The notes under the pieces were generated by a model that saw nothing but the letters and a program-made list of their open reading frames with translations, did not search any database and was not told the DNA's origin. Both the position numbers and the translations under genes were made by a program. From the NCBI RefSeq assembly GCF_030161395.1, contig NZ_BSST01000001.1, positions 4,317,948-4,381,947 of the forward strand: DNA of 64,000 nucleotides. The letters run 5' to 3'. Position 1 is the first letter of the stretch. Every line of letters starts with the position of its first letter. Source of the stretch: Thalassotalea insulae (lineage in GTDB: Bacteria; Pseudomonadota; Gammaproteobacteria; Enterobacterales; Alteromonadaceae). Shown piece by piece: positions 45,250-53,190 of the stretch.

Positions 45250-45289
45250 TTTCCTGATATCAGTACTTAAATTTCCCGATATCAGGAAA
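45250..45289. promoter_or_regulatory. Paired palindromes, probable enhancer for the NtrC-type regulator
   Basis: TTTCCTGATATCAG (45250-45263) and TTTCCCGATATCAGGAAA (45272-45289) share the core GATATC. The core centres are 22 bases apart, two helical turns. The site lies about 90-150 bases upstream of both candidate sigma-54 start points, the normal enhancer distance. Confidence 0.6.
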
Positions 45290-45368
45290 CACTGAAATCC
45301 ATATTGCACTAACAATAAAATATTTCAGCTAACATTTTGTTTTAACTACTATAAATATTTTAAGTAAC

Positions 45369-45385
45369 TTGGCATTATACTTGTT
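45369..45385 (+). promoter_or_regulatory. Candidate sigma-54 promoter for the kinase/regulator operon
   Basis: TTGGCATTATACTTGTT: -24 TGGCA, N6, -12 TTGT, with GG-to-G spacing of 11 as required. The -12 GC is GT, a weakness. Transcription would start near 45395, 40 bases before the kinase ATG. Confidence 0.5.
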
Positions 45386-45436
45386 ACTGTAATTTGCAAT
45401 CGGCTAAACAATTCCCACCACTAAAAAGAAAACACT

Positions 45437-46855
45437 ATGTCATTAAGAAATTACTTATTTATCCTCATTGGTTGTTTGATTTGTTTTATCACTATTATCC
45501 AGCTAGTTATTATCAACTGGATCGAAAACAATCTCGCAAGCGAAGTTGATCAAAAAGCACGATTATACAGCAAGCAAGTTATTGAATTAGCAGTTGAAAA
45601 ACTTACGGAAAACGAAGCAGCAATATTCCCCCCGTCCATTGAAAAAAATAACACTCAACCAGCAACTAAAGTAAAAATTATTACCCTTGACGGTGAAACC
45701 GAAAAAAACCTGCAACATTTGCCTAATTCACATTCAGAAACGATATTGACGCAGCACTTAAATAAAGTGAAATTAAAAAAAGAATTTAATGTTCTGATAG
45801 AGCAGCTCCATCAAGAAACGGTAAAACAAGTTAAAAACGATAATCAACAGACGATTGTAGTTAAACCACCCCGAGTGTTCAGTCATACCAAAGTTAAACC
45901 TTATAGCTCAACTAAGAGCGATAAACTGTTTCAATACATTGAACTGACTCTGGTCATTGTCGGTATTTTAGGGCTCATTTTTGCGTATTGGCTCAGTATT
46001 CAATTTAATAAACCGTTAAAGACACTCAGCCATGCTTTTCATCGGCTAGCAAAAGGCGATTATCAGTATCAGGTCAAAGAACAAGGGGTAAAAGAAATAC
46101 GCCAAACCATACAACAATTTAATCAAATGGTGACACGTCTTAAACAATTAAGTGAAACAGAGCAGCAACATCAAGAGATCCAGCATTTAGCAGAACTTGG
46201 CGAAGTCAGTCGAGGGCTGGCACACGCACTACGCAACCCAATTCACACCATAGGACTTTCTATAGAACAGTTAAATGATGAACAATTAAGCGATCAGCAA
46301 AAACGCCAACTCATCACCACCATTCAACATAAAATAGCGAATGTTGATAAAAGCATTAAAGCTTTATTAACCTTAACTACTATGGGCATTTGCCGCAACG
46401 AGCGGATCCCGTTATTAGCGGTAATACAGGATATAATTCTGGAATATAAATCAAGCGGTAATAAGGTGATTAACTTTACTCTTGAGATCAATACGGATAT
46501 TAAGATCGTTGGCGCAGAATCTGAAGTTCGCAGTATCATTCACACCTTAATTTACAATGCCTGCGAAGCTAGTGCACCAGAAACGACAGTCATGATTCAA
46601 GCCTCGGAAAATGAGCAGCAACAAACAACTCTGATCATTAAAGATCAAGGTTCAGGACTTGCCCCTCATATAAAGTCACAGTTATTTCAACCGCATGTAT
46701 CGAGTAAATCTGAAGGTGCCGGTATGGGGCTTTATATTGCACAACGCCTGATCACTTTGCATTATCATGGCTCAATCACCCTAAGTAACATTGTTGAACA
46801 GCAACAAGTTATCGGCTGTCAGGCAACCGTAGTTTTTGGAGCAAACAATGAGTGA
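45437..46855 (+). CDS. Membrane sensor histidine kinase
   Basis: 472 residues: membrane segments at ~8-28 and ~172-190 flanking a ~140-residue periplasmic region, HAMP, a His-phosphoacceptor box (SRGLAHALRNPIHTIGL, H263), and an ATPase domain with N box LIYNACEAS, G1 DQGSGL and G2 GAGMGLYIAQR. It overlaps the regulator gene by eight bases. With the regulator at 46848 it makes an NtrB/NtrC-like pair of the membrane type; the signal is unknown. Confidence 0.92.
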   Translation: MSLRNYLFILIGCLICFITIIQLVIINWIENNLASEVDQKARLYSKQVIELAVEKLTENEAAIFPPSIEKNNTQPATKVKIITLDGETEKNLQHLPNSHSETILTQHLNKVKLKKEFNVLIEQLHQETVKQVKNDNQQTIVVKPPRVFSHTKVKPYSSTKSDKLFQYIELTLVIVGILGLIFAYWLSIQFNKPLKTLSHAFHRLAKGDYQYQVKEQGVKEIRQTIQQFNQMVTRLKQLSETEQQHQEIQHLAELGEVSRGLAHALRNPIHTIGLSIEQLNDEQLSDQQKRQLITTIQHKIANVDKSIKALLTLTTMGICRNERIPLLAVIQDIILEYKSSGNKVINFTLEINTDIKIVGAESEVRSIIHTLIYNACEASAPETTVMIQASENEQQQTTLIIKDQGSGLAPHIKSQLFQPHVSSKSEGAGMGLYIAQRLITLHYHGSITLSNIVEQQQVIGCQATVVFGANNE

Positions 46856-48212
46856 AAATAAACTCAATCAGATTTTAGTGGTGGAAGATGATGCCGAGCA
46901 GCGTCAATTAATCTGTGACATTCTCAGCGCCAGTCAGTTTTACGTTAAGAGTGCGGATTGTGTTGAACAAGCAATAGTATTAGCCAAAACGCATCACTTT
47001 GATGTCATTTTTTCAGACTGGAAACTCGGCGAACTTTCCGGTCTAGAACTGCTAAACTATATTCGCAAAAATTACCCGGATACTGGCTTTGTTATTGCTA
47101 CCGCCTACGGCACTATTAACCATGCAGTAGAAGCCCTGCAACTTGGTGCCGACGATTACCTGCCTAAACCGTTTAAGCGTCAGGAACTACTACTCACCAT
47201 AGATAAGGCGCTAAAAGCCAAAACCCTCAGAAGAGAGAATAAAGCATTAAGCGCTCAGCTTAGCGAACAAAAAAAACTGGTTGGGTTAGTCGGAAAAACG
47301 CCTTCCATGCAGGCGGTTTATCAACGAATCGAGAAAATATCTACGACTAATGCCACCGTCTTGATCCTGGGCGAAAGTGGCACAGGTAAAGAACTGGCAG
47401 CCCGAGCATTGCACGAAAACTCCCCTCGTCATCAGCAACCATTTATCGCAATCAACTGTGGCGCAATTGCCGCGTCGATTGCAGAAGCAGAGCTCTTTGG
47501 CGCAGAAAAAGGCGCCTATACCGGTGCTAACTCCACCAAAATCGGCCGCTTTGAAGCTGCTAACAAAGGGACTATTTTTCTTGATGAAATCGGCGAGCTT
47601 TCCCCTTCACTACAAGCACATTTATTGCGCTTTTTACAAGAAGGTACCATCACGCGCCTCGGCAGCAATCAAGAAACGTCATTAGATGTCAGAGTGATAG
47701 CAGCCACTCACAGAAACCTGGAGCAAGACGTTAAACAGGGAAAATTTAGGGAAGACTTATTTTATCGACTCAATGTTGTGCCAATAAAAATGCCGCCGTT
47801 AAGAGAACGACAGCAGGATATCGCACTACTAGCCGATCATTTTATTCAGTTACATGCTCGGCAACATAATTGCCAACCACCCCAATTAAATGCCGACCTT
47901 TATCGCCAATTATTTGAATACCATTGGCCCGGCAATGTCAGAGAGTTATCCAATCGCATCGAACGATTTGTATTGCTTCAGGATCAGAAAGAACTCACCG
48001 ACAGCTTCCATCAGTCGGTCGATATCGACCAGGAACTACCCGACTTTAAACTCCCGGCTAAAAGCTTTAATTGGGAAAATTTTGAACGACATTGTCTGTC
48101 GCAAGCACTAAAAATGCATCAAGGTAACCGTACAAAGGCGGCAAAATACTTAAAAATGTCATATAAAGCATTTTTATACCGTTTAGAAAAGTATGAAATA
48201 ACAAACAATTAA
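46848..48212 (+). CDS. Sigma-54-dependent response regulator (NtrC type)
   Basis: 454 residues: receiver domain (VVEDDAEQ, phospho-acceptor D57 in FSDWKLGEL, K-box PKPF), AAA+ domain with Walker A GESGTGKE, sigma-54 contact loop GAYTGA (usual GAFTGA), Walker B GTIFLDEIGEL and R-finger LRERQQDI, then a Fis-type DNA-binding helix pair (GNRTKAAKYLKMSYKAFLYRL). ATG 46848 has GGAG eight bases upstream. It likely acts at the paired palindromes at 45250-45289, controlling its own operon and the divergent secreted-protein gene. Confidence 0.94.
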   Translation: MSENKLNQILVVEDDAEQRQLICDILSASQFYVKSADCVEQAIVLAKTHHFDVIFSDWKLGELSGLELLNYIRKNYPDTGFVIATAYGTINHAVEALQLGADDYLPKPFKRQELLLTIDKALKAKTLRRENKALSAQLSEQKKLVGLVGKTPSMQAVYQRIEKISTTNATVLILGESGTGKELAARALHENSPRHQQPFIAINCGAIAASIAEAELFGAEKGAYTGANSTKIGRFEAANKGTIFLDEIGELSPSLQAHLLRFLQEGTITRLGSNQETSLDVRVIAATHRNLEQDVKQGKFREDLFYRLNVVPIKMPPLRERQQDIALLADHFIQLHARQHNCQPPQLNADLYRQLFEYHWPGNVRELSNRIERFVLLQDQKELTDSFHQSVDIDQELPDFKLPAKSFNWENFERHCLSQALKMHQGNRTKAAKYLKMSYKAFLYRLEKYEITNN

Positions 48213-48352
48213 CTTTTAATAGAATAGTTATTTTTCGTAGATATTTTTTAAGATTATTTTTGTATAAAAAATACATTCCACTGTTCTAGACTTAAAAGGC
48301 TAAGGTAGCATTGACGCGGCCTTAGCTTAGGTAAAATGTGAGGACGTTGTTT

Positions 48353-48574
48353 ATGAGTGCTATTTGGAAGAACCATGCTAATCGTATAGCTGAATTTTTA
48401 AATAATAACAATGAAACACAGGCACACCTGTATTTAGAACAGCTAATGCTGTTCCCTGTCGATGTTCAAGATAAAATCATTGAGGACATCAGTCAATTAA
48501 CCCACTGCAGTAGTGATGCAATATCAAACATCATCAGCCGTTATACTATGTTCGAACGACATCACTTACATTGA
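48353..48574 (+). CDS. Small helical protein of unknown function
   Basis: 73 residues (SAIWKNHANRIAEFLNNNNETQAHLYLEQLMLFPVDVQDKIIEDISQLTHCSSDAISNIISRYTMFERHH), predicted all-helical and cytosolic, with no motif I recognise. GAGG lies 11 bases before the ATG. It sits between the two-component operon and the convergent uvrB. Composition and a plausible start make it likely real. Confidence 0.6.
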   Translation: MSAIWKNHANRIAEFLNNNNETQAHLYLEQLMLFPVDVQDKIIEDISQLTHCSSDAISNIISRYTMFERHHLH

Positions 48575-48580
48575 GGAGTA

Positions 48581-50587
48581 TCACGCCAACAGTTGTTGTT
48601 GGCGTAGCTTCGCTATCTGATCTCTTAGCGCTGCGGCTTGTTCAAATTCAAGGTTTTGAGCATGATCTAGCATTGTTTTTTCAAGTACTTTTACCTGTTG
48701 ATCAATCTGCTCAACCGTCATCACCTGATATTCTGCGTCTGATTCTGCCGCTCGCTGTTTGCTTTTTATCAGTGCTTGTTCAGGCGTATCACCCACATCC
48801 ATAACGTCAGCAATCTTACGTTTCACCCCTATCGGAGTAATATTATTTTCTAGGTTATAACTATGTTGTTTTTCTCGACGCCTATCGGTTTCATCAATCG
48901 CTTTACGCATTGAACCGGTAATACGATCGCCATATAAAATCGCTTTACCATTAATATTACGTGCCGCCCGGCCAATGGTTTGGATCAGTGAACGCTCAGA
49001 GCGTAAAAATCCCTCTTTATCAGCATCTAAAATTGCCACTAACGACACTTCAGGCATGTCCAACCCTTCCCTGAGCAAGTTAATACCAATTAATACATCA
49101 AAATGCCCTAAACGAAAATCCCGTATGATCTCTACTCGCTCAACAGTATCAACATCTGAATGCAAATACCGGGTTTTAACATCATGTTCATCTAGGTAAT
49201 CGGTAAGATCTTCCGCCATACGTTTGGTCAGTGTCGTGGCTAACACCCGATCACCTACTGCAACCCGTAAGCGAATTTCTGAAAGTAAATCATCCACCTG
49301 AGTATCGACAGGCCGTACTTCCACCACAGGATCTAACAACCCGGTTGGTCTGACAACTTGCTCAGCCACTTCACCCGAAGATTTTTCCAACTCATAATTA
49401 CTCGGCGTGGCTGAAACATAAATAGTTTGCGGCGCTAACGATTCAAACTCTTCAAATTTCATCGGCCTGTTATCTAATGCCGATGGCAGGCGGAAACCAT
49501 ATTCCACTAAGTTTTCTTTCCGCGATCGGTCACCTTTATACATCGCACCTATTTGCGGCACAGTGACATGCGATTCATCGATGATCAGCAAGCCATCATC
49601 CGGCAAATAATCAAACAAGGTTGGCGGTGCTTCCCCTGCGGCTCTGCCTGATAAATATCGCGAGTAGTTTTCAATCCCCGAGCAGTAGCCTAGCTCAGTC
49701 ATCATTTCAATATCAAACTGTGTCCGCTGCACTATGCGCTGCTCTTCCACTAACTTGTTATTATCTTTTAGCCTTTGTGCGCGATCTTTTAATTCAATCT
49801 TAATATTTTCTACAGCTGCAAGAATTTTATCACGTGGCGTAGCATAATGGGTTTTGGGATAAATAGTTACTCGTGCCAATTTACGCTCAACTTCTCCAGT
49901 TAACGGATCAAACTGGCTAATTCGCTCAATTTCTTCATCAAACAACTCAACCCGAATCGCTAACCGATCAGATTCCGCCGGAAAAATATCGATGACATCG
50001 CCCCTGACACGATAGGTAGCACGTTGAAACGCAACATCGTTACGGGTGTATTGTAATTCCGCCAAACGCCGTAAAATATCCCGCTGGTTAATGATATCGC
50101 CCTGACTGATATGCAACATCATTTTAAGGTAAGAATCTGGATCGCCAAGGCCGTATATTGCAGAGACCGAAGCAACAATAATAACATCACGACGCTCTAA
50201 TAGCGCCTTAGTTGCCGACAGGCGCATTTGTTCGATATGTTCATTAATCGACGCGTCTTTCTCTATAAAAGTGTCTGTGGTTGGCACATAGGCTTCTGGC
50301 TGATAATAATCATAATATGAAACAAAGTACTCAACCGCATTATTAGGAAAAAACTCTTTCATTTCGCCATAGAGCTGCGCCGCTAGCGTTTTATTTGGCG
50401 CCAACATCATAGTGGGACGATTAAGCTGAGCGATCACATTAGCGACAGTAAAAGTTTTACCCGAGCCTGTTACGCCAAGCAAAGTTTGGTGTGCTAATCC
50501 TGATTCTATACCTTCTAATAACTGAGATATCGCCGCAGGCTGATCGCCATTTGGCGTGTAATCTGAAACGAGTTCCATTGATTTCAT
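48581..50587 (-). CDS. uvrB: Excinuclease ABC subunit B
   Basis: 668 residues: Walker A GVTGSGKT, the beta-hairpin region YYDYYQPEAYVP, helicase motif IDESHVTVPQ, motif V/VI (LLREGLDMPEVSLVAILDADKEGFLRSERSLIQTIGRAARN), and the C-terminal UVR motif that binds UvrC. It verifies DNA damage in nucleotide excision repair. It follows the MATE gene with a one-base stop/start overlap (TAATG), so it depends on that transcript. I see no clear LexA box at the operon start. Confidence 0.97.
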   Translation of the reverse strand: MKSMELVSDYTPNGDQPAAISQLLEGIESGLAHQTLLGVTGSGKTFTVANVIAQLNRPTMMLAPNKTLAAQLYGEMKEFFPNNAVEYFVSYYDYYQPEAYVPTTDTFIEKDASINEHIEQMRLSATKALLERRDVIIVASVSAIYGLGDPDSYLKMMLHISQGDIINQRDILRRLAELQYTRNDVAFQRATYRVRGDVIDIFPAESDRLAIRVELFDEEIERISQFDPLTGEVERKLARVTIYPKTHYATPRDKILAAVENIKIELKDRAQRLKDNNKLVEEQRIVQRTQFDIEMMTELGYCSGIENYSRYLSGRAAGEAPPTLFDYLPDDGLLIIDESHVTVPQIGAMYKGDRSRKENLVEYGFRLPSALDNRPMKFEEFESLAPQTIYVSATPSNYELEKSSGEVAEQVVRPTGLLDPVVEVRPVDTQVDDLLSEIRLRVAVGDRVLATTLTKRMAEDLTDYLDEHDVKTRYLHSDVDTVERVEIIRDFRLGHFDVLIGINLLREGLDMPEVSLVAILDADKEGFLRSERSLIQTIGRAARNINGKAILYGDRITGSMRKAIDETDRRREKQHSYNLENNITPIGVKRKIADVMDVGDTPEQALIKSKQRAAESDAEYQVMTVEQIDQQVKVLEKTMLDHAQNLEFEQAAALRDQIAKLRQQQLLA

Positions 50588-51960
50588 TAAGAGACTGCCT
50601 TTGCTTCAATTACGCTTTGTTCAAATTGCTTAGAGAAAAAATAATAAGAAATCGCTGCCATCACTAGGTTACCTAATAATGCACCGATGAAAAAGCCTTC
50701 TAGCTGATATAACCGACTACCGATATACGCCAACGGCACGTAACAGATAAATAATCGAACAATGCTAAGCATTAACGCCACCATAGGTTTATGTAAGGCA
50801 TTAAACGAAGAGTTAGTTAAAATAATAATGCCCTGTAACCCATAACCTAACGGTAATATCCAAATAAACAATTTAATAATATCAGCTACCGACTGCTCTT
50901 TAGAAAACGCATCCGCAATCCAAGGCGCTAATAACACTAGCACTACATAAATAAGTACCTGCCATAGCAAGACGAACTTAATCGAGGTTTTATAACCTTC
51001 TTCGACCCGCTGCATATTGCCAGCACCAAAATTCTGACTGATAAATGGTGGCAACGTCATCGACATTGCTAACACCACTAAACAAGCAATGGACTCGATA
51101 CGTGAACCAACACCAAATGCCGCTACTGCCGAGTCACCATAAGTAGCAACGATTGCCGTTAATACTGCAGCAGCAATTGGCGTTAGCATATTAGCCCCTG
51201 CTGCAGGTAAGCCAATGTGCAGAATCGCTTTACTCGATTGGGCAAATGTTTTGATAAACACTAACGAGGTATGTATTAAATGCCGCTTATAACCTATGGT
51301 ATAAAGCACAAAAGTAGAGCCTACTAACCAAGAAATTAACGTGGCTATCGCCGCGCCCTGTATTCCCATCGCCGGCACAGGTCCTAAACCAAAAATAAAT
51401 AGTGGATCTAAAATCGCATTAATCACACCGCCTACGCCCATAATAATACTGGGGGTTTTAGTGTCACCACTTGCTCTAAGAATTGAATTACCGATCATCG
51501 GGCCGATCAAAAAGACACTACCAACAAACCAAACATCCATATAATCCCGGATCAAAGACAATAACTCTTCTCGCGCTCCGAGCAAGGTAAAAATTTCATC
51601 ACTAAAAATAAAACCAATATAAGAAACAATACCAACGACTGTTGCCGCCAATATTAACGCTGACGTTGCAGAGCATTTGGCAAATTTATCGTCTTTTTTT
51701 CCAAGTGATTTAGCAATTACCGCGGAAGTCCCAATGCCTAAACCAATAGTTAAACTGATCACAGTAAAGGTTATAGGAAAGGTAAAACTAATCGCCGCCA
51801 GTGGTTGAGTCCCTAATAAACCGACAAAAAACGTATCAACCAAATTAAACGTCATCAACAAAATCATGCCGTAAATCATTGGAATGGTCATTTGTTTTAA
51901 TGTTTGCCCGACAGGATCGGTTAATAAATCAATTTGATGTTTATTGGTGTTTTGGGTCAT
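50587..51960 (-). CDS. MATE family efflux transporter
   Basis: 457 residues, 12 membrane segments, two MatE repeats (LLTDPVGQTLKQMTIPMIYGMILLMTFNLVDTFFVGLLGTQPLAAISFTFP ... GLPAAGANMLTPIAAAVLTAIVATYG). It groups by sequence with the DinF/VmrA-like branch rather than NorM. It probably exports organic cations or stress metabolites. It is co-transcribed with and directly coupled to uvrB, which suggests joint response to DNA-damaging compounds (inference). Confidence 0.88.
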   Translation of the reverse strand: MTQNTNKHQIDLLTDPVGQTLKQMTIPMIYGMILLMTFNLVDTFFVGLLGTQPLAAISFTFPITFTVISLTIGLGIGTSAVIAKSLGKKDDKFAKCSATSALILAATVVGIVSYIGFIFSDEIFTLLGAREELLSLIRDYMDVWFVGSVFLIGPMIGNSILRASGDTKTPSIIMGVGGVINAILDPLFIFGLGPVPAMGIQGAAIATLISWLVGSTFVLYTIGYKRHLIHTSLVFIKTFAQSSKAILHIGLPAAGANMLTPIAAAVLTAIVATYGDSAVAAFGVGSRIESIACLVVLAMSMTLPPFISQNFGAGNMQRVEEGYKTSIKFVLLWQVLIYVVLVLLAPWIADAFSKEQSVADIIKLFIWILPLGYGLQGIIILTNSSFNALHKPMVALMLSIVRLFICYVPLAYIGSRLYQLEGFFIGALLGNLVMAAISYYFFSKQFEQSVIEAKAVS

Positions 51961-52449
51961 TAAGATACTTGCTTATATAAGAATCACGACAAAGTGACAT
52001 ATTGTAAAAGATACTAATTAGAGGCGCTATGTAAATATTTAATTTCGTTGTAACTGGATATTTTCCTTATTTTTCTCTTGCTTATTTTTATCTACACTAT
52101 TACCCCCACCATAGTAATACACAGTAATTTAGCATTAATGCGTCATTGACTAAAAATCACACGTTAACACTACAAATACATCAATAATACGCTATTCATT
52201 TGTTTTTATTGGTATTTTAAGCATGCTATTTTTACTTTAATCATTGGCCTATGCTCTGCTATCCCTTATTGTTACGTTTTACCCTAGTTTCACTCACACA
52301 GTTATCCACAACTTTAGTGGATAACTGTTAAAAAAAATATAGATACCAAGAGCTTGAGTAAAGATTCAACATTTTGCGATGTAATTTGCAACACCCTGAG
52401 TGGAAATTAGGCAAACAGTCAATAAAATTATTTTTTTCTTATTTTTGTG
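51961..52449. other. AT-rich intergenic region with a DnaA-box hairpin
   Basis: No gene. The one striking element is ACAGTTATCCAC (52298-52309) facing GTGGATAACTGT (52317-52328), a perfect 12-bp inverted repeat with a 7-base loop. It contains a consensus DnaA box TTATCCACA and a second inverted box differing at one end base. Confidence 0.6.
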
Positions 52450-52478
52450 TTGACAGCTCGCCAAGCTGCCATTAATAT
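52450..52478 (+). promoter_or_regulatory. Promoter of the tRNA-Asn genes
   Basis: TTGACA (52450-52455), exactly 17 bases, TAATAT (52473-52478), followed by a GC-rich discriminator (TCCGCCCC) as in stable-RNA promoters. Confidence 0.85.
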
Positions 52479-52527
52479 TCCGCCCCGTTAACGAGTTGCT
52501 AGCAAATAAACGTTAGTACCAAGTTAT

Positions 52528-52603
52528 TCCCCAATAGCTCAGTTGGTAGAGCGACGGACTGTTAATCCGTGTGTCACTGGTTCAAGCCCAGTTTGGGGAG
52601 CCA
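52528..52603 (+). tRNA. tRNA-Asn (GTT), copy 1
   Basis: 76 bases with CCA. The acceptor TCCCCAA pairs with TTGGGGA, the anticodon arm is ACGGA-CTGTTAA-TCCGT with anticodon GTT at 52561-52563, and the T-arm is CTGGTTCAAGCCCAG. Confidence 0.97.
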
Positions 52604-52672
52604 AATTACAAGCGATGGTTTGAAATAACGGTCGTAATGCTTCGCTGATAAACAGAAGCTAAAAAAGTTTAT

Positions 52673-52748
52673 TCCCCAATAGCTCAGTTGGTAGAGCGAC
52701 GGACTGTTAATCCGTGTGTCACTGGTTCAAGCCCAGTTTGGGGAGCCA
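52673..52748 (+). tRNA. tRNA-Asn (GTT), copy 2
   Basis: Identical to copy 1 over all 76 bases. A terminator follows at 52753-52784, ending the tRNA transcript. Confidence 0.97.
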
Positions 52749-52752
52749 ACAT

Positions 52753-52784
52753 AAAAACCCGCTATTTATAGCGGGTTTTTGCTT
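52753..52784 (+). terminator. Terminator after the tRNA-Asn genes (repeated at 52942-52970)
   Basis: AAAAACCCGCTATTTATAGCGGGTTTTT, perfect stem with T-run; copied in the second tandem unit. Confidence 0.93.
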
Positions 52785-52849
52785 TTCTAAACCAAGATAA
52801 TTTTAACGCATAACCTCTACTATGAATATAGGTTTATCATTCCCCTAAT

Positions 52850-52937
52850 TCCCCAATAACTCAATTGGTAGAGCGACGGACTGTACTCTTGTAAAAATAA
52901 GCGTGTGTCACTGGTTCAAGCCCAGTTTGGGGAGCCA
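52850..52937 (+). pseudogene. tRNA-Asn-like sequence with replaced anticodon arm, copy A
   Basis: Acceptor, T-arm and CCA are intact, but in the anticodon arm TAATCC is replaced by ACTCTTGTAAAAATAAGC. The normal anticodon and stem are lost and the length becomes 88 bases. It also has G to A changes in the D-arm (AATAACTCAATTGG). A weak alternative stem TACTCTT/AAGCGTG can be drawn. It is unlikely to be charged or decode. Confidence 0.8.
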
Positions 52938-53039
52938 ACATAAAAACCCGCTATTTATAGCGGGTTTTTGCTTTTCTAAACCAAGATAATTTTAACGCAT
53001 AACCTCTACCATGAATATAGGTTTATCATTCCCCCTAAT

Positions 53040-53127
53040 TTCCCAATATCTTAATTGGTAGAGCGACAGACTGTACTCTTGTAAAAATAAGCGTGTGTCA
53101 CTGGTTCAAGCCCAGTTTGGTGCTAAA
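53040..53127 (+). pseudogene. tRNA-Asn-like sequence with replaced anticodon arm, copy B
   Basis: Carries the same 18-base replacement as copy A, so it arose by duplication after that event. It has more changes: acceptor 3' side GTTTGGTGCTAAA instead of GTTTGGGGAGCCA, and D-arm TATCTTAATTGG. Non-functional. Confidence 0.8.
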
Positions 53128-53128
53128 A

Positions 53129-53158
53129 CAAAAACGCCAACTCATTGTTGGCGTTTTA
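53129..53158. terminator. Bidirectional terminator before the M28 peptidase 3' end
   Basis: CAAAAACGCCAAC-TCATT-GTTGGCGTTTTA hairpin. Confidence 0.88.
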
Positions 53159-53190
53159 CATATTTACTGTCATTGAGTTTGATTTAAAAC

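Larger units (their letters stand above)
52739..53116 (+). repeat. Two tandem 189-bp units
   Basis: Sequence from the end of tRNA-Asn copy 2 through the terminator, a ~65-base spacer and a damaged tRNA-Asn repeats at an offset of 189 bases (52748 and 52937 are equivalent CCA ends). The two units differ at a few bases only, so the duplication is recent. Confidence 0.88.

Noticed and set aside
52850..53127. Two further functional tRNA genes or an intron-bearing tRNA
   Set aside because: The 3' side of the anticodon stem is lost, not merely interrupted, so splicing would not restore a tRNA-Asn.
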